DNA of 64,000 nucleotides from Dactylis glomerata (taxonomy: Eukaryota > Streptophyta > Magnoliopsida > Poales > Poaceae): the NCBI GenBank assembly GCA_007115705.1, contig QXEO01000531.1, positions 11,926,828 through 11,990,827 on the forward strand, read 5' to 3'. The position numbers and the translations under genes were made by a program. The notes beneath the pieces are model-generated. The model had not been told where the DNA came from. It ran no database searches and saw nothing but the letters and a program-made list of their open reading frames with translations. This document shows, piece after piece, positions 33,961-44,700 of the stretch (the stretch's first letter is position 1; each line of letters opens with the position of its first letter).

Positions 33961-35615
33961 ATGGGTTCATCAAGGCCTATCCGTTTGACTGACAAAGCGG
34001 ACGATATCTACAGTGACTATTTAGAGATCTTGGCTGGTTTTTGGTATGATGCAACTAAAATCACGTGGAGTTTGAACAGTGCTGCAAAGTTTGCAGAGTA
34101 TGAGTCTTGGGAATCTCACATGGAGCGTGGCTTTGCACAATGTCGTGCCCGTGATAGCAAGTTTGGCGGTTTTACTGAATTTGTACTTGCCCATCGGCGT
34201 GTGGGTACGCAGGTGGCTGGTTGGTGGCGTGAAGAACGGTGCGCAAAGGGCATCACACTTGAAACATCTCGTTGGGAGGTTTTTAAGCAATTTCTGCGTA
34301 CTCGATTTTTGGACAAGACCGTGGAATCAGACAAGGCGCTTGTTCCAATGGTACAAGCCAAAGTTGATGGAGATGACACACCATTGAGAGGTATGAGTAT
34401 ACAACTTCACAAATTGTCCAATGGTGATGAGGCGATAAGGAGGAATCAGCGATGCAGCCTTTTTCAAACACAGTGCACCATCAAGGAGAAGGCATGCAAA
34501 CTGATTATTGACAGCGGTAGTTACTGTAATGGCATCAGTAGGGCTGTGGTGGCATCATTGGGGTTGTCCACATGGCGTCTTCCTGAACCTAAGCATGTTG
34601 AGTGGTTGAATAGCTGCGGTATGCTGAAAGTTACTCATAAGGTACGTGTGCCATTTACAGTTGGTGATTATGTTGATGAGGTCGAGTGCGATGTGTTGCC
34701 ATTGGAGGTATGTGACTGTTACTTGGACGTCCATGGCAGTATGATCGCAATGTTACTCATGCTGGGAGAGCAAATACATATTCTTTTGTGCATGATGGCA
34801 AACAGCGGACTTTGAAACCTCTACAGGATGATCAAATAAAGTCTGATGTTGAGCTGGTGGTTCGCAAGGAGAAGTTGCATAAAGCTAAGCCACAACCAGG
34901 GCTAGCTAAGGTGCAGCATGAGGAGCATGATGCGACAAGCATTAGTGGTGATATTGTTTCAGCCAAGCCTGTAGATGACAAGCCAGTTGTTCTTGTTAGT
35001 GACAAGCCGGTTGAAATCAAGCCTCATATTGATGAAGGGAAGGATATGTCAGCATGTGTTCCATGTGTTCCACTTCCAGTTCGTGTTGACATGGGTGTTC
35101 AGACTGATGACAGTGGTGCTGATCGTGTGCCGGTGCATATGGTGCCGCGGGTAGTCAGCCACAGTTTTGCGAGAACACCTCGGAGACGTCTTGTTGGAGC
35201 AGCAGTGCGTGTGCATACAGGCAAAGATGGACGTGTTCGTCAGTTGTCTGGCCCGGGCATTACTACTTTGCAGGGTCGTGCTAAGCAGGCTCATGTTCAG
35301 CAACGCCAGGTTCTATCAAGAGTTGAGAAGAAGAAGAAGAAGAAGGTGGAGGCGCCTAAGTACAAGTTCATTTGGCGAAGAAAAGAGGTGCAGCCACCCA
35401 GGGCTGTATCAAGTCGAGCAGGCCAAGAGGGAGGATGTGGTGAGGAAGGCAAGCAAGACTTGACGACGGCGAATATGCATGGTGCTATTGTTGATATTTC
35501 GCCACCCTTTCGAGCAGACCCTCACGCGTTGGGGACAACGCTTTTTGAAGGGGGGGAGGATGATATGGGCATGAAGGAGGAGGTGAAGCCCAATTTCAGG
35601 ACTCCGCCAAGATGA
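33961..35615 (+). pseudogene. Gag-protease fusion with basic tail, one frameshift
   Basis: Residues 1-150 are gag-like (WESHMERGFAQCRARDSKFGG, WEVFKQFLRTRFLDK); no CCHC knuckle is present. Residues 165-255 are a retropepsin with an intact LIIDSGS active site (D-S-G at 184-186) and VEWLNSCG...VTHKV. At about 34714 the frame slips by one base. The other frame then carries LLLGRPW and HDGKQRTLKP, the normal continuation. After that comes a Lys/Arg-rich tail (VEKKKKKKVEAP, KYKFIWRRK) and DPHALGTTLFEGGEDDMG. The latter resembles the extreme C-terminus of Gypsy polyproteins, so RT, RNase H and integrase were deleted. The frame ends 55 bases inside the 3' LTR. Confidence 0.8.
35545..35560 (+). promoter_or_regulatory. 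Polypurine tract of the gag-pro-only element
   Basis: TGAAGGGGGGGAGGA directly precedes the 3' LTR start TGATATGGGC. It lies inside the end of the coding frame. Confidence 0.88.
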
Positions 35616-36118
35616 GGGAAGCTCGTTGCTGATTGGCACGCCAGGACGACCTACGATATGAAATAATTTAGTCTAAGGTTGTGTCAGCACTTTACATATC
35701 TGCTTATGTTATTCTGTGTGCTAGGTCATGTTATGGGCCACTTAGTTTTATTTGTGTTTTGGGTTTGGGCCTGTCCAAGCCCAACAGTTTTCTGGCGATC
35801 TATATAAGGAGGCCAGCAGGTTAGGGTTTAGGGAGTTCAGTTGTTTAGTTTACAAACTATCGCGTTGTGTTTCTTGGTGAAGCATCCCTCCGGGGACGGC
35901 GATGCCGTTTATCGAATAAAGTTGCTGCGGAGGTTCTTGTGTTCATCAAGGATTGTCGTGCTTTGGTTTGAGGCGTGGCGTTAATCATCATGTTGCTTGC
36001 TGGATTCGTCCTCGTCTTCAGGTGACGTTCTTTGCGTTATTGGAAGATTATCTATCTGGTTGACTCGCTTTGAAAGATCAGGACAAAACTCCAAGGATCA
36101 TCGGCGTGATCCTTATCA
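35561..36118 (+). repeat. 3' LTR of the gag-pro-only element
   Basis: 558 bp, matching the 5' LTR. Its TATATAAGGA at 35801-35810 points at the AT-hook/B3 ORF that starts 106 bp after the LTR, so the LTR could drive that ORF. Confidence 0.92.
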
Positions 36119-36123
36119 GAAAA
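36119..36123. repeat. Target-site duplication GAAAA (right copy)
   Basis: Matches 32377-32381. The interrupted 5' leader of the antisense ORF continues with CCCTAACCTGCC. Confidence 0.92.
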
Positions 36124-36223
36124 CCCTAACCTGCCACTATTGATCTTGTCCGCCGCATCATCATCTTCCCCAGATTAGCTAGGGTTCCCGCATGCTCGCT
36201 CGTCGATTGATCAAGAGCTCTCC

Positions 36224-36814
36224 ATGGCTGACACCGGCATTATCGATCTAGACACCGATGTCGTGGTGGAGAAGCGTGGGCGTGGTCGCCCTCATGGCAG
36301 CAAGAACAAGCCCAAAGAATATGCCATGGCGGGTTCCTCTTCTTTTGTGCCGGCAAAACGGCGCCCGGGTTGTCCGTTGGGAAGTAAGAAGAAGCCCAAA
36401 CTTTCTGCTTCTCTTGCCACCAAACCTTTGGATGCAGCCGCTGCACCCCACAATGCTCATCCTCCATCTTCTAGCAATATTTTCTCTTTTTTTCCTTTCG
36501 CTGGTGTTCAATGCCGTGAGCAACAGTGTGTGCCTTTAAAGTTTACCAAATTTATGGATGGGCAAGAGCTCCGTGAAGCCATCCTTCGAGAGGAGTCTGG
36601 TGAAGGATCTCCATATGAGGTGGATGTATACTATGATGTCAATGGGCAGATGTTCTTCAGGGGCGGCTGGCCCCGGTTTGCAGAAGATTATGATCTGCAT
36701 CAGGGGTGGTTCCTGCTGTTCAACTGTCATTGTGGCACGTTGAAGTTTGACGTGAAGATCTTCAATGGAATGCAGTGCCAGAAGAAGTATGAAGCTGAAG
36801 TTCACTTCCATTAG
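36224..36814 (+). CDS. AT-hook and B3-like domain protein, antisense ORF of a Retand-type element
   Basis: 196 codons, uninterrupted, ATG in good context (TCCATGGC) after a 100-base leader. Residues 17-31 are an AT-hook with a GRGRP core followed by GSKNKPK. Residues 45-59 are a degenerate second hook (RRPGCPLGSKKKPK). Residues 105-182 read as a plant B3 DNA-binding fold: VDVYYDVNGQMFFRGGW, then FAEDYDLHQGWFLLF, then FDVKIF. The product would be a small nuclear DNA-binding protein. The ORF lies downstream of pol on the opposite strand, the place where Tat/Retand elements carry extra ORFs. It stays open although pol is full of lesions. It could act on element or host transcription; this is not shown. 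A captured host B3 gene is the likely origin. Confidence 0.7.
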   Translation: MADTGIIDLDTDVVVEKRGRGRPHGSKNKPKEYAMAGSSSFVPAKRRPGCPLGSKKKPKLSASLATKPLDAAAAPHNAHPPSSSNIFSFFPFAGVQCREQQCVPLKFTKFMDGQELREAILREESGEGSPYEVDVYYDVNGQMFFRGGWPRFAEDYDLHQGWFLLFNCHCGTLKFDVKIFNGMQCQKKYEAEVHFH

Positions 36815-37288
36815 ATGTTTGAGCTTTGATGTAATCTCTATGCAATGTACTTCTTTCGTTTTATCTGTGATGGCAATAAATACTTGCTATGAACAATGTT
36901 TTTGCTTGCTTGTCAATGAAAAAACCAAGGGAACAACCCGTGATCTGAGGTATTATTTCGAGCATCTTTGTGCTATTTCTTCATGCTTAGTCGCCTGATT
37001 TTCGTGTAATGTATTGTCAAACTTATTATGTAAATAACTCGATGATTACTCATGAGAAAACATGATAACATGATCTCAATGTTAATTGTACTGCTATCAA
37101 AACGACTTGAGGTTCAGATCCCCCGAGCGGAAAATGTTGATACATGTATACAAACCATAGAGTCAACCCAAGAAACCCGACTTGTGGCCTCGTGTTCTTG
37201 GTTTAGAGGTTGATAACTCAAAGTTTTTATGTATGTCGATGAAAATCTTTGAGGGTTATGCCCTTTACGCATAGAAACGCCAAAGTTT
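36815..37288. other. Spacer between antisense ORF and integrase
   Basis: No gene supported. The spacer must hold the 3' ends of both convergent transcripts; ATGGCAATAAATAC near 36871 could serve as a plus-strand polyadenylation signal. Confidence 0.4.
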
Positions 37289-38335
37289 CTATGCGTTCCA
37301 CGGGTTGCCTTCATCTTTGCCTGTCTTTTTATCTTGTAATCGATATGCTCCTCCTAGTATAACTTTTGTGACTATGTAAGGTCCCAGCCAAGGCAATTCT
37401 AACTTGCCATGGCCGTCTTGCTTGAGTCGTAACACGAGATCTCCCACTACGAAAGAGCAGGGGCGAACTGGAGTACTGTGATAATTCCCCACGCTTTGCT
37501 GGTATTGCGTAGCTCTAGTCAATGCAATGTCTCTTGCTTTGTCGAATGCATCAACGTCATCTTGGAGTGCTTCATTAGAAGTAGTTTCATCATAAGCCTC
37601 AATTCTGGGAGCCTCATGAGTAATTTTGACTGGAAGCATGGCTTCTGTGCCATGGACCAGAGAGAAAGGTGTTTCTTGAGTGGCTGCATTGGGTGTGGTT
37701 CTCAGACTCCATAGCACGGAGGGTAACTCATCTACCCAAGCTTGTTTGGCTTTCTCGAGGGGTGCCAGTAGCCTTTTCTTAATGCCGTTGCATATTAGGC
37801 CGTTTGCTTTTTTGACTTGTCCATTTGTCTTTGGATGTGCGGCAAATGCAAACTTCAATTTGATGCCCATACTCTCACAATAGTTTTTGAATTCCTTGGA
37901 TGTGATGTTCTTCCCGTTGTCCATGATTATGCTATGTGGGACCCCGAAGCAAAATATTATAGATTTGATGAAATTAATCGCTGCTGTGGAATCTTGGGTA
38001 GTTACTAGGGCTGCCTCGACCCACTTGGTGAACTTTTTGACTGCTACTAACATGTAGACGTGCCCACCTGGCCATGATTTATTTAACTTTCCTACCATGT
38101 CCAAGCCCCATTGTGCGAAAGGCCAGGATAGTGGTATTGGCTGAAGTTCTGCTGCTAGTGCGTGGGGCCTAGATGCAAATTGTTGACAAGCCTCACACCT
38201 ACGGACGATGTCTTTTGAATCTTCTATTGCTGTTAACCAGTAGAATCCTGCGCGAATGGCTTTGGCTGCTATAGCTCTGCTGCTGGCGTGATGACCGCAG
38301 ACTCCTGCATGGATATCCTTTAATATGATTTACCC
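37289..38335 (-). pseudogene. Retand-type integrase
   Basis: Minus frame with LDMVGKLNKSW (first Asp), PHSIIMDNGKN (second Asp) and HPKTNGQVKKANG. In the last, the expected catalytic Glu is Lys (codon near 37809-37814), so the DDE triad is broken. Upstream, in disrupted frames, a GHHAS...CEACQQFA zinc-binding module is readable (about 38170-38330). The C-terminal segment FVVGDLVLRLKQDGHGKLELPWLGPY and TKV...GGAYRLQD is the Gypsy GPY/F module. Confidence 0.85.
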
Positions 38336-38441
38336 TTCCTGAGAGGTGACGCATCTCTGTAATACGTCTGTTATACTTTTCTTGTACAACTTCCCTTGTA
38401 GTACGATGAAAGCTTTAGATCGGCGTACTATCCTTCGTGCT

Positions 38442-39250
38442 TCAACCACATCTTCGGGTAGTGTTTTTGTTAACCATATATGCTAAGTATGGCTGCATCC
38501 AGGTTACTTCAACCATCATGACCTCGTTTGGTTCTATCGTGCTTTCTGCTCTTGACTTGCTAGCCCCCGAGCCTGCTGTTGCATGCTGGCTTGGCTTTCC
38601 GGAACTCAAATTTTTGCTTTCCTTTATTGATCTCTCGATGATTTCTTCCCAAAAGACTCCTGGTGGTACGGGTAGACATTGGGACTTGATGTTTGCCAAA
38701 TTATCGGCTTCCTTGTTACTTGCCATGCTGATGTGTGAAACTTCGCATCCGTCGAAGGTTCCTTCCAAGTAGTAATACACGTTTTGGTATGTAGTAATGT
38801 TGTCGCTGATAGCATCACAACAATTCATTACTTGCTGGACCACAAGATTCGAGTCTCCAAATATTTTTAATCGAGTCGCACCACATGCTTTGGCCATCTT
38901 CATTCCATGCAACAAAGCCTCGTATTCTGCTTTACTCTTTGAAGCTTGCGAAAAACTCATACTTAGCACATACTTTAGCTTATTTCCTTGTGGTGATATT
39001 AAGACTACCCCTGCTCTGGCTCCTTCGACCCTTTTTGACCTATCGAAATACATTGTCCAGATGCTTGACAAGTCAGGTGGTCCTGTGTTATGTAATTCTA
39101 GCCACTCTGATGTGAAATCTGGCAGCAACTGGGATTTGATGGCTTTCCTCTTCTCATACGTGATGTCCAGAGGGGAGAGTTTGATTCCCCATGAGGAGAC
39201 ACGTCCTGTTGCTTCTGGGTTGTTTAGTATATTCGATAGTGGAGCTTCGT
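38442..39250 (-). pseudogene. Archaeal-type RNase H (second RNase H)
   Basis: Minus frame: WTMYFDRSKRVEGARAG, KAEYEALLHGMKMAKACGATRLKIFGDSNLVVQQ and SNKEADNLA. The D-E-D-D residues are readable and match the extra RNase H typical of Tat-clade Gypsy elements. A normally conserved Gly after the first Asp is Arg. The frame is open to 39311 and ends at 38442, so this is the best-preserved pol part. Confidence 0.85.
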
Positions 39251-39256
39251 TAACCA

Positions 39257-39595
39257 CTATGATTGGGTGCACAGTGAAGTACTGCCGTAACTTCCATGCT
39301 GTTGTGAACATATTGTACGCAAGTTTTTGGTAATGTGGATAGCGCTCTTTGATGGTGATAGAACTTTGCTGAGGAAGTATACCGGTCGCTGGACTCCATG
39401 CGCCTTCCCTTCTTCACTTTGTTTGACCACTAGCACCATGCTCACCACCTCATGTGTAGCGGTGATGTATAGTAGTAGTGGCTCCCTTTCTTTTGGTGTG
39501 ACCAACACTGGTGGTGTGGAGAGCAATTTTTTTAGCTGCAAGAATGCTACATCTGCTTCTTCTATCCATTTGAACTTTTTATCTGAATTTTTCAT
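39257..39595 (-). pseudogene. Retroviral-type RNase H following RT
   Basis: KFKWIEEADVAFLQLKKLLSTPPVL then EREPLLLYITATHEVVSMVLV and RPVYFLSKVLSPSK: the RT-linked RNase H of Gypsy elements. The frame slips near 39320 before continuing into the next segment. Confidence 0.8.
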
Positions 39596-39599
39596 GAGT

Positions 39600-40400
39600 G
39601 TGTAGAATGGGAGAACCTTTTCTCCTAGCCGTGCGACAAATCGACTTAGTGCTGCTACGCGTCCCGCGAGTTACTGGACCTCATGCAGTTTTGCTAGTTT
39701 TCACATTGTTAATATTGCCTGGATTTTCTCTGGGTTTGCTTCTACTCCTCTTGCCAATACCAGGAATCCCAGAAGTTGTCGTGCTGAAACACCAAAAGAA
39801 CATTTTGTTGGGTTTAGCTTTAGCTTGTACCTGTTGAGGTTGTCAAAAGTTTCCTTCAAGTCATTGATTAGGGATCCTCTCTTCTCGTGGTGATGACCAC
39901 ATCATCAATGTAGACTTGGATGTTTCTACCTATTTGGCTTCCGAGGCTATTTTGCATCATCCTTTGATAGGTTGCTCCAGCGTTTTTGAGGCTGAAAGGC
40001 ATGACTTGGTAACAAAAGACCAGGAAGGAAAGCTGTTTTTTGTGTCCAGGAAGGAAAGCCTTGCACACCTCGCCATTTTTTCTTCATCTTCTTTCTTCAA
40101 CTTGATTTGATTATATCACGAATATGCGTCCAGGAAGGAAAGCCTTGCACACCCCACCGTTGAATCAATTATTTGATCTATGCGAGGTAGCGGGGAGGGA
40201 TCCTTAGGATAGTGTTTGTTGAGGGATGTGTAATCAACACATATGCGATGCATGTCTGTGTTTTTCTTTGGAACGATCACTGGGTTAGGCACCCAAGTCG
40301 ATGTTTTGATTTCTCTGATGAAGCCTACATTTTCCAATCTGTGCAGCTCAGCTACTATTGCTCTTGGGTTCATCAAACCGTCAGAGAGGTTGCTTGACCG
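39600..40400 (-). pseudogene. Retand-type reverse transcriptase, disrupted
   Basis: The minus strand gives NVGFIREIKTSTWVPNPVIVPKK, MHRICVDYTSLNKHYPKDP, LSFLDAYS, then after a disrupted part QVMPFSLKNAGATYQRMMQ and VYIDDVV, the active-site box at about 39893-39915. Between FLDAYS and the QVMPFSL part a 26-bp direct repeat (40044-40069 and 40128-40153) disturbs the frame. The copy cannot produce active RT. Confidence 0.85.
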
Positions 40401-40699
40401 GCCTTGCTTTTGGATCTATGTTGAGTGCATGCTCGACAAGTTCCCTGGGAACCCCTCGTATGTCTAAAGGACACCAGGAGAATATTTCGCAGCGCTCATG
40501 GAGGAATTCAACGAGCATGCTTTCCTATGCGGGATCTAAGTTTACCGCGATGGAGGTTGTTTTTGCTGGTTCCGTGGGATGAACCCGAACTTTTTATAGA
40601 GTCTTGGGTTGTGTCGAAAGCCTGATCTGGCAGGGATACAATATGATTAGTTTCTCTATTGAGTCTTGCATATTCTGCTATCATGCCAAAAGTTTGCGC

Positions 40700-41130
40700 C
40701 ATACTGTTAAATTCCTTGTCGCAAGTGTTTGATACTTCAAAGCTTCTCGTCACTGTGATGACTCCTTTAGAGCCTGGTATTTTGAGCGCAAGGTATGGGT
40801 AATGAGGGACCGCCATGAACCGTGTGAACGCTGGTCGTCCTAGGATTGGGTGATATTGCGAGGGCCAGTCCATGACTTTGAATTCCAACTTTTCTCTTCG
40901 GAAATTGCAGCTGTCGCCGAAGCAAACATCGAGTTCGATTTTCCCTAGGGGGTGGTTTGCACTTCCTGGTACTATCCCGTGAAAAGAGCAGTCTGTTGGC
41001 TATGGCCATTCTAGTGATATATTCATTGCCTTCAAGGTTCTGGCATATATTAGGTTTATACCGCTGCCAGCATCCATGAATACTCGTCCTATGTCGTATC
41101 CTCCAATTTGCGCCTTCAACACCATTGGCA
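40700..41130 (-). pseudogene. Retand-type protease
   Basis: On the minus strand near 41050-41100 the reading GGYDIGRVFMDAGSGINLIYA contains a D-A-G-S site, equivalent to the usual Asp active site of this clade. It is followed, after a frame change, by VMDWPSQYHPILGRPAFTRFMAVPHY, the characteristic protease end. Protease and the RT N-terminus are separated by a degraded linker. Confidence 0.75.
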
Positions 41131-41748
41131 CGTGCCCTGGCCTGGGTACTTTCCTCGGTTGGTCTTCTCTGCTAAACCTGATTGTTTGGTCTGACCATCG
41201 CAGGTACTCTGTGGTGGCCGGTGGTGAGGATATTTCTAGTTTTACTTGCCTGGATATACTTTTCTGCTATTTTTTAGATTTTTGAACAGGGTGGATCATT
41301 GCAGATATGTACACCTTTGATTGGGGATAGCTTGTGTTGTTTTTTATTTGATATCCTTGATCTGTGGTTGCCCTGTCATGTGGCGTCCACTCTTGCTTTG
41401 CTCTTTGGCTTAGTTCCATGGCTTTTTGCAGTCTTAGAAACGGTCTACAATCTCTCATTAGATGATTAGAAACCCTCTTGCCATCTAAATACGCGTAGTG
41501 GATGCGACAAGGTCTGTGAAGGATATCCTCTGCCGATGGGTCAGAATATTTCGGCCTATCTTGTCTATAGTTGTATTTTTATGATACTCTTCATTCTCGC
41601 CTCTTTCTCCGTCTCTTCTCTCGTACCCTGCAGCTACTTGGTTACGCATGGTGTGGCCATCCTCGTTGTGAGATCTGTGCCTCTGGTTGCGTTGCCTGCT
41701 TGATCTGTCGTATTCGGGTGAACGTGCCCTTTTGCTATAATAAGCAAC
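41131..41748 (-). pseudogene. Retand-type gag, C-terminal part
   Basis: The minus strand contains a basic YYSKRARSPEYDRSSRQRNQRHRS stretch, typical of the spacer after the gag core. It is followed by HLMRDCRPFLRLQKAMELSQ, the end of the usual zinc-binding segment. Several stops occur. Gag upstream of this is displaced to 55527 by the LARD insertion. Confidence 0.7.
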
Positions 41749-41753
41749 TTCTC
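41749..41753. repeat. Target-site duplication TTCTC (left copy)
   Basis: Precedes TATGGGGGCCCC and matches 55522-55526. Confidence 0.9.
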
Positions 41754-44700
41754 TATGGGGGCCCCGGATTACACATCTGGAATACCCGATATTCATACCA
41801 TTCACGATCCCATGATCAGTGTGTCGTGAATCCACATATCCGAGTTGATAACAGAATTACATCATCCATTATAGTTCCAAAATAAAAGTCTTACAGTTGG
41901 TCACATGACCAAGTATGATTTTGCCACGCAGGGCAAGTCTACAACTAAGCAGCGGATACCAAACAGCGTTGATGACCCACGTCACGCCTACTACCCCAGA
42001 GGCAACTGACTGCGAGACGTCCCTAGTTCGCATCAGCGTCGTTGTTCCCACCATCATCTTCCTCAAAGCCTTCTTCATAGTCTGACCAAGTTAATAGCCA
42101 GGGACAAAGCCGTGAGTACATTTGAATTGTACTCGCAAACCATCTACGAAGAAGTGTTGTCATGCAGTTTGGCTGTAGCAAGGAGAAATGCTCTAATCTA
42201 GTTTAACCTATCTAGTCAAATTATCATGTCGATATAGCATGTCTTACGAGATTTCTATATCCTCATTAAAGAAAACATTTAGAAGACCTTTTTAGAAAAG
42301 TCTCTAGGAAAGGGAGAAACTCATTTGATTTCCAGGAGAGAGTCGGTGGTTAATCAAACATGACCACCTTCCTTTATAAAACCAGGTCAATCACACATGA
42401 CCATCTCCATTCCCTCGGCAGTACCCTGCAAGTACTCCGAACCATAACCGTGCCACAGCAGTACCCTCCGAGTACTCCGTCCAGCACCTTTCTCCATTTT
42501 TCTGAAAACTTTCTTGTAAAACCAAAAACCTAACATTGGGCTATGTAACGGTCATCCCAACCGTCTATGACCGAGGACTCGGCTATTTGAATAGATTTAC
42601 ACTCTGCAGAGGTTGTACACTTTACCCACAATCATCCGGATATTCATCGTGTGGGTACCTCCCCCGCATAACATCATATGCCAAGACAAGTACCCGATCA
42701 AAGCCTTTCACTTATCTACCTTAGAACGGGAATCTACCCTATGGAGTATGTACCTCCCCGGCACATCCTGGCAGTCTACCTCCACGTTCGAGCGTAACTC
42801 CAGTGCCACGTCAGGAGACCCATAGTGTCTTCCGGTCGGATAAATCCCTCACTGGATCCCGATTTACTATTGCCCACTTACTTGCAGCAATCCGGATTCC
42901 GGGGTACCGCGTACCCTTATATAGTTATGAGATTCCCGTACTAAAATAAACAAACTACGAGCTAAGCCCCGTCCCATACCAGGGTAATCGTGGTTGCACG
43001 GGTTAATTGTTCTGAGCGAACACTTAGTGATCACCAATGTCATTTCTGAAAAACTCCCATCTCCAACTCCGGGATATACATCCCCACCTTATTTTCAAAA
43101 CTCATTTCTTTGAAATCCATCAATGGAATAGCACTCCATTCCAAGGTTTTCGAAATCATTTTCAAAGTCCCATTTGAGTGTTCCCAACCTAGAGTTTTTG
43201 CTCCACTACAAAGTTTTCCAAAGGCTTTGCTGCTAATCAGCAAGCCACTACTGCAAGGGTTTTGAATAGGTGTTCAAAGGGGTCATCTTGAAGGATGATA
43301 ACAAATTGGCTCGTGGAGCATGAGCCAACAAATAATTGCTACAAGGACTATAGCAATATAAAAACATGCAGTTTAATAAACCTTTAAGAAACATGCAAAG
43401 TAAGTGAATAGGGTCAGATATGTATCAAGTATAGATGGCTTGCCTTGGTTGGCTAGTCCCCGGTCTTCCTCCTCCTGGTACTCAAACACTTCTCCCTCCT
43501 TGGTGCACTCGACGTCGTTCGATTCTATTGCCGGTAAAAAGTAACAACCAACAAGCAAGCAAGTATACACAGAGCACACCATTATGACAGCAAACAATCC
43601 ACACCAATTAGTATCAGAAACAAACAAGTTTAGTTTCTGAACAAATTTTACAAACTTTTTAGCATAACTAATCCTATTAAAAGCTAGGGTATTCCCATAT
43701 ATCAAGGAAACCCTAATTCACTCCAAACAAGCATGCATGTGCCTAACTTGGTGAAATCTCATTCTCAGCATACTAGTAGATAGACAACAAGTTTCGGAAC
43801 CCAACAAAGTTGGATTCACTCCAAAATACCTTATGGCTATTTTTCTATGAATTTTGTAGAAGCAACAAAGACTAGAATACACAAATAAATCTTAGATATT
43901 CCCTGGATATAAGAAAAATGCACCAAAGGATGTTCTGGAAAGCTAACACAATGCATGACACATAGAAATTGGATTCATGCTAAAATACCTATTCTAATTC
44001 CAATGAGAAAATAAATAAGACTAAATACTCTATTGGCCATTTTAATTACTACTGTAGATATATACAACATAAATTACCAAACCAAGTGTGAAATGCAATA
44101 TATAGCATCAGGTCATCCATGAAAATTGGATTCACACAGTTTCAATTTGTAGAACTTCAAATTTGGATTTTTGATTGAAAAGAGGGCTGATTTGCTAGTT
44201 AAAATGAAGGTATTTCCATAGGGATCTATTTGATATGGGACCTGTGCCATTTGATAGATATTTGAACAATATATCCACATAAATTTGAATCAAGTCAATT
44301 GGATGCGTAGTTATTTTTCTATGGATTTTACAATTTGCAGATCTGTTGAAAAACGATTAATAGGGTTCCTAAAAAAAACATGCACGGGCCGGTTCTAAAT
44401 GGGATCTGGGCCAAACCACGCTGTGCCGAATCTTTGCATGCCTGGGTGCTTTAATAATCGTGCTACAGGATTGCATGACCAAAACTGGCGCGTGCCTGCG
44501 TTCTGACGATGGCGAGACAACGGAGGTGGGAGAGGAGACGGAGAGCTCACCAGCGGTCTTGGGGGAGATGGATGAGATGCAGAGGCGGGTGTAGGGCCAA
44601 GGCGACACAACGCTGCAGCTCAGATGAGGAGACGAGCTCCCAGGCGACGACATGGTCGACGGCAACGTCGACGGTGCTGCGGCGAACTTGACGATACCGG

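Larger units (their letters stand above)
32382..36118 (+). mobile_element. Young gag-pro-only LTR retrotransposon (3.74 kb)
   Basis: Two 558-bp LTRs differ by about 11 substitutions by my count (98% identical). GAAAA duplications, a Met-type primer site and a G-rich polypurine tract are all present. The internal region encodes gag and protease, then jumps to a basic C-terminal tail without RT, RNase H or integrase. It is a non-autonomous deletion derivative of a Gypsy family and depends on a partner for replication. At commonly used grass LTR rates the divergence suggests an insertion under about one million years ago (inference). Confidence 0.9.
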
